64,000 nucleotides of DNA, taken from Derxia lacustris. GTDB taxonomy: Bacteria; Pseudomonadota; Gammaproteobacteria; Burkholderiales; Burkholderiaceae_E. Numbering within the stretch: the first letter of the stretch is position 1; each line of letters opens with the position of its first letter. The notes under the pieces were generated by a model. That model was not told the DNA's origin, made no database searches, and saw nothing but the letters and a program-made list of their open reading frames with translations. The stretch is from assembly GCF_002105195.1 (NCBI RefSeq), contig NZ_MUHU01000001.1, positions 62,001-126,000 of the forward strand, written 5' to 3'. Shown here in pieces: positions 27,325 through 36,549 of the stretch. Position numbers and translations under genes: made by a program.

Positions 27325-28566
27325 ATGGACAGCGGTGACAGGAACGGGCCGGCAGCGACGCCGGCGCCCATCGATCTGCCGGCGGCGCTGACGCGCCGAC
27401 GTCTGCTGGCCGGCGCGCTGGCAGCGGGCGCCGGGCTGGCCGGGCGCGCGAGCCGGGCGGCCGGCGCGGATGGCGGCGCAGCGGCCGGCGCTGCCGGCAA
27501 TGCAGACGCACGCGCCGCCGCCAACCCGGCCGACGCCGACTTCGCGGAACCGCAGCGCGGCGCCCGGCTGACCTTCCCGCGCGATCACGGCGCCCATCCG
27601 CGGTTTCGCACCGAGTGGTGGTACGTCACCGGCTGGCTCGATGCCGACGGCGCCGCGCCGCTCGGCTTCCAGATCACCTTCTTCCGCAGCCGGCTCGCGG
27701 TCGCTGCCGACAACGCCTCGCGCTTCGCGCCGCGCCAGATCGTGTTCGCGCATGTGGCGCTGTCCGATCCGGCCGCGGGCCATGCGCTGCATGACGACCG
27801 CGCGCTGCGCGCCGGCTTCGCCGACGCCGTCGCTGCCGAAGGCGATGCGCGCCTCGTGCTCGGCGACTGGTCGCTCGCGCGCGACGCCGCCAGCGACCGC
27901 TGGCAGGCCCGGCTGCCCGCGCGCGACTTCACGCTCGACCTGAGCTTTGCGCCGACCCAGCCGGCGATGCTGCAAGGCGACGCCGGCTGGTCGCAGAAAT
28001 CGCCGGCGCTGCCCGGCCAGCCGGTGCCGGCCAGCCATTACTACTCGCTACCCGGGCTCGCCGTGACCGGCAGCGTCAGCCGCGCCGGCCGCGCCCGCGC
28101 CGTCAGCGGCCGCGCCTGGCTCGACCGCGAATGGTCGAGCCAGTACCTCGCGGCCGATGCCGCCGGCTGGGACTGGCTGGCGCTCAATCTCGACGACGGC
28201 GGCGCCTTCATGGCCTTCCGCATGCGCCGCAAGGGCGCCGGCGACGGCGCCGCGCCGCTCTGGCAGCACGCGAGCTGGCGCGCCGCCGGCAGCGCCACCG
28301 TCACCGATCCGGGCGCGCCGGCGCTGACCCCGCTGCGCTGGTGGACCAGCCCGCGCAGCGGCGCGCGCTATCCGGTCGCGATGGCGGTACAGCTCGGCGC
28401 GCGCCGGCTGGTGCTCGAACCGCTGCTCGACGATCAGGAGCTCGACTCGCGCCGCTCGACCGGCACCGTCTACTGGGAAGGCGCGGTGCGCGCGCTGGAG
28501 GACGGCCGCCGCGTCGGCCTCGGCTATCTCGAACTCACCGGCTATGCCGGCGCGCTCAAGCTCTGA
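27325..28566 (+). CDS. AttH/CrtC-like secreted lipocalin-fold protein
   Basis: 413 residues of the 'predicted secreted hydrolase' family (COG5621, CrtC-like/lipocalin-like). A twin-arginine-type leader (TRRRLLAGALAAGAGLAG, arginines at 24-26) precedes the body. Family motifs include FPRDHGAHPRFRTEWWYVTGWL, GFQITFFRS, FAHVALSD, SHYYSLPGLAVTGSV, GRAWLDREWSSQYL and TGTVYWEGAVRA. AttH-type proteins are usually encoded next to an FtsX-type ABC transporter. The start has a strong AAGGAG site. Catalysis of carotenoid hydration is unlikely here: no carotenoid genes are present. Function is unknown beyond envelope association. Confidence 0.88.
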   Translation: MDSGDRNGPAATPAPIDLPAALTRRRLLAGALAAGAGLAGRASRAAGADGGAAAGAAGNADARAAANPADADFAEPQRGARLTFPRDHGAHPRFRTEWWYVTGWLDADGAAPLGFQITFFRSRLAVAADNASRFAPRQIVFAHVALSDPAAGHALHDDRALRAGFADAVAAEGDARLVLGDWSLARDAASDRWQARLPARDFTLDLSFAPTQPAMLQGDAGWSQKSPALPGQPVPASHYYSLPGLAVTGSVSRAGRARAVSGRAWLDREWSSQYLAADAAGWDWLALNLDDGGAFMAFRMRRKGAGDGAAPLWQHASWRAAGSATVTDPGAPALTPLRWWTSPRSGARYPVAMAVQLGARRLVLEPLLDDQELDSRRSTGTVYWEGAVRALEDGRRVGLGYLELTGYAGALKL

Positions 28567-28656
28567 GGCGGCGCTGTCGGCTTCGCGACAAAACCGGCAC
28601 GGCACCAAATCTGCATGGCCCGGCGCCAGCGCTACTTAACTACTCCCGGAGAAACC

Positions 28657-29148
28657 GTGATCTACGTCGTTGAAGAACCGAAACAAGGCGATGTGAAGGC
28701 ATGGTTCGCCTTCGACCTGCCGGATTTCATCCGCAAGGTCTACGCCCTCGGCGGCCGCGAGCCCTGGGAAATCTATGACGTGACCAGCGCGCGCGAACTG
28801 CTCGACCTGTTCGACAAGACGCCCGAGACCCCAGGAGTCAAGGACGACTGCCCGGCCGTCTATGCGCTCGGCGAAGCCCACGGCTGGGACACGCCGCTCT
28901 ACCGCGCCGACGCGCTGCTCGGCGAAGGCGTCTACCAGCCCGAGCCGATCGAGGAAAAGGACGCCTGCGCCGCCGCCGTGGCGATCCGCGTCGACGGCCT
29001 GTGCCATGTGCTGTGGAGCGACAAGGAAGCCATCGCCGCGATGGAGAACGATCCCGACTTCGACAAGTACACCCACTTCTATGCCCGCTTCGCGCTGCGC
29101 GAGCAGATGGTGTCGGTCGAGGCGCTGGACGAGAACGGGCCGATCTGA
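28657..29148 (+). CDS. Conserved hypothetical cytoplasmic protein (GTG start)
   Basis: 163 residues, acidic, no signal or membrane segment. GTG at 28657 is preceded by CCCGGAGAAACC, a clear ribosome site, whereas the ATG 14 codons upstream has none; so the protein begins MIYVVEEPKQGDVKAWFAFDLPDF. Features: VYALGGREPWEIYDV, many Asp/Glu, DPDFDKYTHFYARFALREQM near the C-terminus. I do not recognise the family. It follows the AttH-like gene by 90 bp and is followed by a strong GC hairpin. Confidence 0.75.
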   Translation: MIYVVEEPKQGDVKAWFAFDLPDFIRKVYALGGREPWEIYDVTSARELLDLFDKTPETPGVKDDCPAVYALGEAHGWDTPLYRADALLGEGVYQPEPIEEKDACAAAVAIRVDGLCHVLWSDKEAIAAMENDPDFDKYTHFYARFALREQMVSVEALDENGPI

Positions 29149-29156
29149 AGCGGTCC

Positions 29157-29180
29157 GGCGGCCGCGCCCGAGCGGCCGCC
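29157..29180 (+). terminator. Strong GC hairpin after the hypothetical gene
   Basis: Perfect 9-bp stem GGCGGCCGC / GCGGCCGCC with a 6-base loop, beginning 9 bases after the stop codon at 29148. No U-tract follows, so it may stabilise the 3' end or assist termination rather than be a classic intrinsic terminator. Confidence 0.5.
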
Positions 29181-29317
29181 ACGGCGCGGCGATGCGGCAA
29201 CTCCGCACGCTCGCGGCCCGGCCGACGGCCGTTGGCAAGCGCTTGGCAAGGCGCTCCGTGCGCGAATTGGCGCATCGCCGCCGGCCGTCGCCGGTGGCCG
29301 TTCACGGACTCATTCGC

Positions 29318-30376
29318 ATGCCTTCGTTCCGCCCGCGCACTGCGGCACTTGCCGCGCTGCTGCTCGTTCTTGCCGCCTGCTCCAAGGAGGCGAAACGGCC
29401 CGCGCCACTGCCCTACACCATCGTCGACGTGCCCACGCCCGATCTCAGCGCGCCGGCTCCCGCCGACATCCCCGACACGCTCGACCTGCCAGCCGCCGAC
29501 CGGGCCATGGCCGATCCGCCCGACCGCCCGGCGGACAAGCCGGTGGTCTGCCAGATCAACACCCGCGCCAACACCACCGGCCACGCCCGGCTCAAGCTCA
29601 GCTTCGTCGACCGCTTCGACCGGCTGCAACTCGACGACCAGCACTGGGCGCCGCATTTCGATGGCGGCCACGATCCGGTGACGCACCGCTGGTTCGGCTA
29701 CGACGGACTCGTCAAGCGCTCGCTGCCCAACGGCGAGGAGCAGGTCTATGTCGATGCCGGCTTTCGCGGCACCGGCGCGATACCGCTCAAGCTCGACCCG
29801 TTCTCCATCAAGGATGGTGTGCTCGGCATCACCGCCGACCGCACGCCGCCCGAGCTCCGCTCGCTGCTGGGCAATGCCCACTTCACCTCGGGGCTGCTGT
29901 CGTCGCACAAGTTCTTCAGCCAGCGCTTCGGCTATTTCGAGCTGCGCGCGCGCATGCCGGCCGGCAAGGCGCTCTGGCCGGCGTTCTGGCTGCTGCCGAC
30001 CGACCGACGCTGGCCGCCCGAACTGGACGTGTTCGAGGTGGCTGGCCAGAAGGTCGATCTGATCAAGTTCAACCTGAACTGGATCGACTCGAAGGGCTGG
30101 GCCCATTCGCCCTGCCAGACCCATGTGCCCGACGCTGCCAGCGCCTTCCATCTGTACGGCGTGCTGTGGACCGCCGATGTCGTCACCTGGTACATCGACC
30201 GCCAGCCGATCGCCAGCGCGCCCACGCCCGAGAGCATGCGCACGCCGATGTATCTGCTCATCAATCTGGCGGTCGGCAGCCACGGCAGCGTGGGCAAGTC
30301 CGACGCCAGCACGCCCGCGCCGGCCACGCTGCTGATCGACCATGTGGCGGCCTGGGCGCTCGACGACACGCATTGA
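29318..30376 (+). CDS. GH16 family glycoside hydrolase lipoprotein
   Basis: 352 residues. Lipobox LVLAAC (Cys21), a Pro/Asp-rich spacer to ~85, then a GH16 jelly-roll. The catalytic signature is PELDVFEVAG: Glu235 (nucleophile), Asp237 and Glu240 (acid/base), the ExDxxE form typical of laminarinases and related endo-glucanases. Surrounding family motifs are SGLLSSHKFFSQRFGYFELRARMPAGKALWPAFWLLP and FHLYGVLWTADVVTWYIDRQPI. It probably cleaves beta-glucan or galactan at the cell surface or in the periplasm. The start Met has no strong Shine-Dalgarno, but the lipobox supports it. Confidence 0.9.
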   Translation: MPSFRPRTAALAALLLVLAACSKEAKRPAPLPYTIVDVPTPDLSAPAPADIPDTLDLPAADRAMADPPDRPADKPVVCQINTRANTTGHARLKLSFVDRFDRLQLDDQHWAPHFDGGHDPVTHRWFGYDGLVKRSLPNGEEQVYVDAGFRGTGAIPLKLDPFSIKDGVLGITADRTPPELRSLLGNAHFTSGLLSSHKFFSQRFGYFELRARMPAGKALWPAFWLLPTDRRWPPELDVFEVAGQKVDLIKFNLNWIDSKGWAHSPCQTHVPDAASAFHLYGVLWTADVVTWYIDRQPIASAPTPESMRTPMYLLINLAVGSHGSVGKSDASTPAPATLLIDHVAAWALDDTH

Positions 30377-30543
30377 TGCATTGATCGCCGCCGGCCCGGG
30401 CGTCGGACGCGGCTGATCGAGCGCCGCCTGCGGCCCGTGCGCGCGGCACTCCGGTAACCCGAGCGCCCGCCGGCCGACCGGCACCGGCGCCAGAATCGGG
30501 CCTCGCCGGCCGCCTTCCGCAGGCCGACTCTCCTCCTGCGCCC

Positions 30544-32391
30544 ATGCCCGATTCCCTCGCCCGTCCCGCCGACGCGGCGGCAGCCACGCCGGCCAGCCGC
30601 CCCGCCCTCGCCACCCTGGGCACGCTGCTGCCCTTCATCCGCCCTTACCGCGCCCGGCTCGGCTTTGCCTTCGTGCTGCTGATCGGCGCCTCGCTGGCGC
30701 TGCTGGCCGTGCCCTGGGCCTTCCGCGATCTGGTCGATCGCGGCTTCGTCGCCGGCCAGCCGGTCGGCGGCCATTTCCTCGGCCTGCTCGGCATTGCGCT
30801 GGCCTGGGCCGCGCTGATGGCCGGCCGCTTTTATCAAGTCAGCTGGCTCGGCGAGCGCGTGACCGCCGATCTCCGCATCGCGGTGCAACGCCGCATGCTG
30901 GCCCAGTCGCCCGAGTTTTTTGAAACAACCCGTACCGGCGAAGTGCTGTCGCGGCTGGTCGGCGACACCACCCTGGTGCAGACCGTCGTCGGCTCGTCGG
31001 CGTCGATGGGGCTGCGCAGCCTGTTCCAGCTCGCCGGCGGGCTGGCGATGCTCGGCGTGACCAGTCCGCGCCTGTTCGGCGTGACGCTGCTGCTGCTCGT
31101 GGTGGTGGTCGTGCCGCTGGTGATCGCCAGCCGGCGCGTGCGGCGCCAGTCGCGCGAATCGCAGGACCGCATCGCCGACAGCGCGGCGCTGGCCGGCGAG
31201 GTGCTCGGCGCGATCCAGACCGTGCAGGCCTATGCCCAGGAAGACCGCGAGGCCACGCGCCATGCCGAGAGCGTCGAGCGCAGCTTTGCCGTGGCGGTGC
31301 GCCGCAGCCGCACCCGCTCGCTGCTCATGGCCGCGATGATCGGCGGCGTGTTCGCGGCCATCGTCTTCGTGCTGTGGCTCGGCGCGCGCGACGTGATGGC
31401 CGGCCGCATGAGCCAGGGCGACCTCGCCGCCTTCGTGATGTACGCGGCCTTCGCGGCCAGCTCGGTCGGCGTGCTGGCCGAGGTGTGGAGCGATGTGCAG
31501 CGCGCCGCCGGCGCCACCGAGCGGCTGGCCGAGCTGCTCGCCGCCGAGCCATCGGTCGCCGCGCCGGCCGATCCCGAGCCGCTCGATGCCGATCTGATGG
31601 CGCTCGACCCGCGCGCCCACCGCAGCGCCGGCAGCGCCGCGCCGCCGCTGATCCGCTTCGACAACGTCGGCTTCCGCTATCCGTCGCGGCCGCTGGTGCA
31701 GGCGCTGGCCGGCTTCAGCCTGGATGTGCCGGCCGGCGCAACGGTCGCGCTTGTGGGCCCGAGCGGTGCCGGCAAGACCACCGTGTTCCAGCTGCTGCTG
31801 CGCTTCTACGACATCGAGTCGGGCGCGATCCGGTTTGCCGGCCACGACATCCGCCGGCTCGATCCGCGCGAGCTGCGCCGGCAGATCGGCGTGGTGGCGC
31901 AGGAGCCGGCGATCTTCTCGGCCGATGCGCTCGACAACATCCGCTACGGCCGGCCCGACGCGAGCGAGGCCGAGGTGATCGCCGCCGCGCGCGCCGCGCT
32001 GGCCGACGAGTTCATCGCCCGCCTGCCCGACGGCTACCGCACCTTCCTCGGCGAAAAGGGCGTGCGGCTGTCCGGCGGGCAGAAGCAGCGCATCGCGATT
32101 GCGCGCGCCATCCTCAAGAACCCGCCGGTGCTGCTGCTCGACGAGGCCACCAGCGCGCTCGACACCGAGAGCGAGAAGCTGGTGCAGGAAGGGCTGGAAG
32201 CGGCGATGCGCGGCCGCACGACGCTGGTCATCGCCCATCGGCTCAGCACGGTGCGCAAGGCCGATCTGATCGTGGTGGTCGAAGCCGGCCGCGTGGTGGA
32301 AATGGGCCCGCCCGGCGAGCTGCTGGCGCGCGGCGGCATGTATGCGCGGCTGGCCGGCCTGCAACCCGACGGCGAGCCGGTGACGGGCTGA
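30544..32391 (+). CDS. MsbA-like ABC exporter half-transporter
   Basis: 615-residue fused TMD-NBD exporter, acting as a homodimer. Six TM helices lie in residues ~28-320 (e.g. GFAFVLLIGASLALLAVPWAF, FGVTLLLLVVVVVPLVI). Walker A GPSGAGKTT is at ~405-413, signature LSGGQKQR ~509, Walker B VLLLDEATSALD ~530, H-loop IAHRLSTVRKADLI. There is no peptidase C39 or type I secretion-specific N-domain, so lipid or drug export is more likely than RTX secretion. The gene stands alone; it is convergent with the GAF protein, 35 bp apart. Confidence 0.93.
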   Translation: MPDSLARPADAAAATPASRPALATLGTLLPFIRPYRARLGFAFVLLIGASLALLAVPWAFRDLVDRGFVAGQPVGGHFLGLLGIALAWAALMAGRFYQVSWLGERVTADLRIAVQRRMLAQSPEFFETTRTGEVLSRLVGDTTLVQTVVGSSASMGLRSLFQLAGGLAMLGVTSPRLFGVTLLLLVVVVVPLVIASRRVRRQSRESQDRIADSAALAGEVLGAIQTVQAYAQEDREATRHAESVERSFAVAVRRSRTRSLLMAAMIGGVFAAIVFVLWLGARDVMAGRMSQGDLAAFVMYAAFAASSVGVLAEVWSDVQRAAGATERLAELLAAEPSVAAPADPEPLDADLMALDPRAHRSAGSAAPPLIRFDNVGFRYPSRPLVQALAGFSLDVPAGATVALVGPSGAGKTTVFQLLLRFYDIESGAIRFAGHDIRRLDPRELRRQIGVVAQEPAIFSADALDNIRYGRPDASEAEVIAAARAALADEFIARLPDGYRTFLGEKGVRLSGGQKQRIAIARAILKNPPVLLLDEATSALDTESEKLVQEGLEAAMRGRTTLVIAHRLSTVRKADLIVVVEAGRVVEMGPPGELLARGGMYARLAGLQPDGEPVTG

Positions 32392-32426
32392 GGCGCGTCA
32401 GGTGCCGCCGGCCGCGCGCCGCCGGC

Positions 32427-32951
32427 TCAGACCGCGCGCGCCAGCGTCGGCGCCACCTGGGCCAGCATGCGCAGATCGTCGACCGCGAGCGTGCCCGGCG
32501 CGACGCCGCGCCGCAGTGCCACCAGGCTGCCGGTGACCTGGCCGCGCTGGCGGATCGGTACCGCCAGCAGCCGGTCGTCGCCAGGCGCCGACGCAAACAG
32601 CCGCGGCGCGGCGGCCAGCTCCTCGGCGGCCCGCTCGCCGTCGAGCACCGCCGGCTGGCCGGTGACGAACACCCGGCCCGGCAGCCCCTGGCCCGGCGAC
32701 CAGCCACGACCGCGCGCCTCGCTATCGGCATCGAGCTGCACGCCGCCGGTCAGCCGCAGCCGGCCATCGCCATCGGCCCGCACCACGGCCAGCCCGGCAA
32801 AGCCGGCGGCCTGACACAGCACCACCAGTACCTCCAGCTGACGGTCCGGCGCGGCGGCGTCGAGGGCATCGAGCGCGCGATGCAGCTGCTCGTCCGCAAG
32901 CGCCGGCTGCGCTGGCGGCGCGGAAACCTGGGTGGTTAGTTGGGGGGGCAT
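32427..32951 (-). CDS. GAF-domain protein
   Basis: 174 residues. A short Pro/Gln N-terminus is followed by one GAF-like fold: ALDALDAAAPDRQLEVLVVLCQAAGF, GWSPGQGLPGRVFVTGQPAVL (typical GAF motif G-x-G-L-x-G-x-V), LLAVPIRQRGQVTGSLVALRR. There is no output domain, so it may be a stand-alone ligand sensor. The chromophore Cys is not evident. It reads away from the DUF2325 locus. Confidence 0.7.
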   Translation of the reverse strand: MPPQLTTQVSAPPAQPALADEQLHRALDALDAAAPDRQLEVLVVLCQAAGFAGLAVVRADGDGRLRLTGGVQLDADSEARGRGWSPGQGLPGRVFVTGQPAVLDGERAAEELAAAPRLFASAPGDDRLLAVPIRQRGQVTGSLVALRRGVAPGTLAVDDLRMLAQVAPTLARAV

Positions 32952-33249
32952 GCTCGTTCCCGGTCGTTGACGGTGGCGGACGCCGGCAGGTTTGCCCGGC
33001 GGCCCACGGCTGAGGTTGCTCCTGCAACCTTGTCGCGGCGCAACAAAAGACTAAGCGGCGACTGCCAACGACAGCAAGTCAGGGGCTTTGCTGATGCCCG
33101 ATCTGGTCGGTCGGATTACGTAGTTTCCCTAGAGAAAGCGCAGCGGGTGACAAGTTCACGCCCACTTTCCGGTGAAATCTGACTTCACGATGCAATGCAA
33201 CATAAATCGAGAAAAACCCGCAGCGCCGACGGGTGGCCGCAAGCCGGGC
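32952..33249. other. Intergenic region upstream of the GAF gene
   Basis: 298 bp. It contains an AGGTTGC-tcct-GCAACCT hairpin (33013-33030) without a U-tract, close inverted pairs GTGA/TCAC around 33148-33176, and a weak terminator for the DUF2325 gene (listed separately). No gene was seen. Confidence 0.35.
33211..33234 (-). terminator. Weak intrinsic terminator of the DUF2325 gene
   Basis: On the minus strand a 5-bp stem ACCCG/CGGGT with a 9-base loop is followed by a run of five T, 16 bases past the DUF2325 stop. Short stem, so moderate support. Confidence 0.4.
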
Positions 33250-34135
33250 TCAGTCGGCCTCGGCCAGCCCCGACAGCGAGCGCACCAGGCTGGCAACGCT
33301 CGGGTTCTCGACAAAGACGCAGCGCTTGCCGGTGCGCTTGCAGTGGTCCTTCACGCGCCAGTAGGCGGCATGGCTGATGCAGCCGGTCTGGCAGATGACC
33401 AGATCGGCGGCGGCCAGGCAGCTGTCGAGCTGGGCCGGCTTGTCCTCCAGCCCACCGTCGTGATGCAGGAAGCGCGCACCGCTGTCCTCGACGGTCTGGC
33501 GGTAGCGCGCCAGATGATTGACCCGGCCGCCGACGCAAAGCACGGCGCGGTCGCGCAGCGCGGCCGCCGGCAGCGGCGCCTGGCCGCCCGGTTCGGCCGG
33601 CACGGCGGCCGGCTCGGGGGCGGGCGCCGTGCCGGCCGACCTGGTGCTGAAGCATGTGGATGTCGCGGCAGATGCGCTCCTGCAGCAGCGGGTCGCAGCG
33701 CGGATGGGTGAGCGCGACCCAGAGCGCCGCGCCCACCTCGGCGCCGTCGGCCAGCGCGGCACGCCAGCGCGCCTCGACCGCATCGCCCGTCTTGAGCGCC
33801 GCCCATTGCCGGATCGCCAGCGCATGGCGCGCATCGAGATCGCGTTGCAGCGCCTCGGACAGCCGGTTGCGCGAGCGGCTCTCGGCCACCGCGCCCACAT
33901 GCACCTCGTAATCGTCGCCCTGCACCGTGCCGCCGGTGACCTTGCCGACCAGCCGGCGCAGCGCATCGAGCCCGAAGCACACGCCGATCAGCGCGCAATG
34001 GGTCTCGTGCGGCAAGTCCCAGAGCCGGCGCCGGCGCGAACCGCCGGCCGCCGCAACCAGCGCCGGCAGCGGCAACGGCGCATCGCAATGAACCGCGCCC
34101 AGACCCAGCGGCAGGCGCATGAAGTGATCGCACAT
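33250..34135 (-). pseudogene. DUF2325 protein gene, frameshifted
   Basis: The N-terminal part (MCDHFMRLPLGLGAVHCDAP, LWDLPHETHCALIGVCFGLDALRRLV, through ERICRDIHMLQHQVG) is in one frame. The C-terminal DUF2325 core (RAVLCVGGRVNHLARYRQTVEDSGARFLHHDGG, VICQTGCISHAAYW, KRCVFVENPSVASLVRSL) is in another. The combined length is 886 bases (3n+1), so removing one base would restore a ~294-residue protein. The shift lies near 33600-33660, where a run of five G (33616-33620 region, C on the coding strand) is a likely slip or sequencing-error site. DUF2325 proteins are small Rossmann-like proteins of unknown role. It has a Fur-like promoter upstream, which suggests iron control. Confidence 0.75.
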
Positions 34136-34228
34136 CGCAAACCTCTCGAACGGACAAGGCACCCGCTGGCGACGGCTTGCGCGGTGCAACCGGGCGCATG
34201 CGGCAGTGCCGCAGCTCCCGTCGCCTGC

Positions 34229-34257
34229 AATCTAGATGCGAACGATTCTCATTGCAA
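34229..34257 (-). promoter_or_regulatory. Sigma-70 promoter overlapping a Fur-box-like site
   Basis: On the minus strand TTGCAA (-35, 34257-34252) and TAGATT (-10, 34234-34229) are exactly 17 bp apart. The spacer contains AATGAGAATCGTTCGCAT, a good match to Fur sites (AATGAGAAT.. half). It lies ~94 bp before the DUF2325 start. Binding of Fur here would block the polymerase, giving iron repression. Confidence 0.6.
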
Positions 34258-34424
34258 GCCATCTGGCGGCGCCGGTCGGCCAACGCGGTGACCGCAGGTA
34301 TCCCGGGCCCGACCGGGTAACGGGCTGTCACCGCGCGTCGCACCTGAAGCGAGCCGCCAGGCCAAGACTGCGGCCCGCACGCGCCGGCACGCCGGCGCCT
34401 GCCCACACCAACAAGGAGAGCCAC

Positions 34425-35102
34425 ATGAACCGATTCCTGCAACGCAGCACCCTGGCCCTGGCCGCGACCGCCGTGCTCGCCACCGGCTGCGCCAACATGA
34501 ACGACACCCAGAGCAATACCGCCAAGGGCGCCGGTGCCGGCGCGGCCGCCGGTGCCGCGCTGGGCGCGCTGACTGCCGGCGGCCACACCGGCCGCAGCGC
34601 CGTGACCGGCGGCGTGATCGGTGCCGGCGTCGGCGCGCTCGGCGCCTACATCTGGTCGCAGCGCATGGAGCAGCAAAAGCAGTCGATGCAGCGCGCCACC
34701 CAGGGCACCGGCGTGGCCGTGACCCAGACGCCCGACAACCAGCTCAAGCTCGACATCCCGAGCGACATCTCGTTCGAGACCGGCCGCGCCGACATCGAAC
34801 CCAACTTCCGCAGCATCCTCGACCAGTTCGCCAGCGGGCTGAAGCAGAACCCGGCCGCGACGGTGCGCATCGTCGGCCATACCGACAGCACCGGCAGCGA
34901 CGCCATCAACGATCCGCTCAGCCTCGACCGCGCCAACAGCGTGCGCGCCTATCTGGTGAACCGCGGCGTGCCCGGCGCCAATGTGGCGACCGCCGGCCGC
35001 GGCTCGCATGAGCCGATCGCCAGCAATGCCACCGAGGCCGGCCGCGCGCGCAACCGGCGCGTGGAGATCTACATGGGCGAGCAGACGACGGCTGCGCGCT
35101 GA
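34425..35102 (+). CDS. OmpA-family lipoprotein with glycine zipper
   Basis: 225 residues. Lipobox LATGC (Cys22), then a glycine-zipper segment (GAGAGAAAGAALGALTAGG and [16 protein letters not shown], ~35-77), then an OmpA C-terminal peptidoglycan-binding domain (~105-220). The latter has DISFETGRADIEPNFRSILDQF, VRIVGHTDSTGSDAINDPLS and NRRVEIYM. It is a YiaD/Pal-like outer-membrane anchor to peptidoglycan. The AAGGAG ribosome site six bases upstream fixes the start. Monocistronic by spacing. Confidence 0.93.
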   Translation: MNRFLQRSTLALAATAVLATGCANMNDTQSNTAKGAGAGAAAGAALGALTAGGHTGRSAVTGGVIGAGVGALGAYIWSQRMEQQKQSMQRATQGTGVAVTQTPDNQLKLDIPSDISFETGRADIEPNFRSILDQFASGLKQNPAATVRIVGHTDSTGSDAINDPLSLDRANSVRAYLVNRGVPGANVATAGRGSHEPIASNATEAGRARNRRVEIYMGEQTTAAR

Positions 35103-35252
35103 GCGGAGCGCCGGGCTGGCCGTCGGCGCGCTGGCCCGACTGCGCGGCCCGCCGCCGAGCAGCCCGGCCCGCGCGGCGGCATTGCCAGCGCCGCGCCCGG
35201 CGGCCACACTCGCGGGCTTTTCGTTCTGGACGCATCCGGCCCGGAGCCCGCC

Positions 35253-36047
35253 ATGAAGCCCTACCTCGATCTCCTCCGCCACATTCTCGACGAGGGCCAC
35301 GACCGGCCCGACCGCACCGGCACCGGCACCCGCGCGGTGTTCGGTCACCAGATGCGCTTCGACCTCGCCGACGGCTTTCCGCTCATCACCACCAAGAAGC
35401 TGCATGTGCGCAGCATCTTCATCGAGCTGCTCTGGTTTCTGCGCGGCGACACCAACGTCAAGTGGCTGCATGAGCACAAGGTGAGCATCTGGGACGAATG
35501 GGCCGACGCCAACGGCGACCTCGGCCCGGTGTACGGCAAGCAATGGCGCGACTGGGCCACCGCCGACGGCCGCCACGTCGACCAGATCGCCGAGCTCATC
35601 GCCCAGATCAAGCGCGACCCGAATTCGCGCCGCCAGCTGGTCAGCGCCTGGAACGTGGGCGACCTGCCCGACATGAAGCTCGCGCCCTGCCACTGCCTGT
35701 TCCAGACCGCCGTCATCGACGGCAAGCTGCATTTGCAGCTGTACCAGCGCTCCTGCGACGTGTTCCTCGGCGTGCCGTTCAACATCGCCAGCTATGCGCT
35801 GCTGCTGATGCTGATCGCGCACCAGTGCGACCTGGAGCCGGGCACCTTCGTGTGGACCGGCGGCGATGTGCATCTGTACAGCAACCATCTGGAGCAGGCG
35901 CGCGAGCAACTCGGGCGCGAGCCGTTCCCGCTGCCGAAGCTCGTCATCAAGCGCAAGCCCGACAGCATCGACGGCTACGAGTACGAGGATTTCGAGCTGG
36001 TCGGCTACGAGGCGCATCCGCACATCAAGGCGGCGGTGGCGATCTGA
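35253..36047 (+). CDS. thyA: Thymidylate synthase
   Basis: 264 residues, complete and colinear with E. coli ThyA. It methylates dUMP to dTMP using methylene-tetrahydrofolate. Catalytic Cys146 is in LAPCHCLFQ; folate/dUMP motifs [16 protein letters not shown] and [15 protein letters not shown] are intact; C-terminus ends KAAVAI. The stop overlaps the folA start (TGATG), so dihydrofolate produced here is recycled by the coupled DHFR. Confidence 0.98.
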   Translation: MKPYLDLLRHILDEGHDRPDRTGTGTRAVFGHQMRFDLADGFPLITTKKLHVRSIFIELLWFLRGDTNVKWLHEHKVSIWDEWADANGDLGPVYGKQWRDWATADGRHVDQIAELIAQIKRDPNSRRQLVSAWNVGDLPDMKLAPCHCLFQTAVIDGKLHLQLYQRSCDVFLGVPFNIASYALLLMLIAHQCDLEPGTFVWTGGDVHLYSNHLEQAREQLGREPFPLPKLVIKRKPDSIDGYEYEDFELVGYEAHPHIKAAVAI

Positions 36048-36535
36048 TGAGCCGGCTTTCCGTCATCGTCGCCGTCGCGCGCAACGGCATCATCGGCCGC
36101 GACAACAGCCTGCCCTGGCGGCTGCCGGCCGACCTCAGGCATTTCAAGGCCACCACGCTCGGCGCGCCCATCGTCATGGGCCGCAACACCTGGGAATCGC
36201 TGGGCCGGCCGCTGCCCGGGCGCCGCAACATCGTGGTGAGCCGCAACCCGGACTACGCGGCGGCCGGCGCCGAGGTGGTCGGCTCGCTCGACGCGGCGCT
36301 GGCGCTCGCGGCCGACGCGCCCGAGGTGTTCGTGATCGGCGGCGCCCAGCTCTATGCACTGGCGTTCGCGCGCGCCGAGCGCTTCGTGATTACCGAAGTG
36401 GCGCTCGATCCCGACGGCGACACGCGACTGCCGCCGCTGCCGGCCGGGCTGGTGGAAGTGGCGCGCGAAACGCATCCGGCCGATGCCGCGACCGGCGCGC
36501 CGGCGCATGCGTTCGTGGAGTACCGGCGCTGCTGA
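36047..36535 (+). CDS. folA: Dihydrofolate reductase
   Basis: 162 residues. It reduces dihydrofolate to tetrahydrofolate with NADPH. Typical motifs: NGIIGRDNSLPWRLPADLRHFK with the substrate-binding acid Asp29, IVMGRNTWESLGRPLPGRRNIVVSR and FVIGGAQLYALAF. Its ATG overlaps the last base of the thyA stop. The GC-rich chromosome ends abruptly two bases after this gene, where the AT-rich island begins. Confidence 0.97.
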   Translation: MSRLSVIVAVARNGIIGRDNSLPWRLPADLRHFKATTLGAPIVMGRNTWESLGRPLPGRRNIVVSRNPDYAAAGAEVVGSLDAALALAADAPEVFVIGGAQLYALAFARAERFVITEVALDPDGDTRLPPLPAGLVEVARETHPADAATGAPAHAFVEYRRC

Positions 36536-36549
36536 AAGCTGATTAAAAA

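Noticed and set aside
27325..28566. Carotenoid 1,2-hydratase (CrtC)
   Set aside because: Same fold family, but no carotenoid genes are present and the sequence fits the broader AttH/COG5621 group.
30544..32391. Type I secretion ATPase for the RTX protein
   Set aside because: It is MsbA-like without the features of RTX exporters, has no membrane-fusion protein gene beside it, and lies 5.5 kb away.
33013..33030. Intrinsic terminator AGGTTGC/GCAACCT
   Set aside because: No U-tract on either strand and no gene ends there; kept only as a note on the intergenic region.
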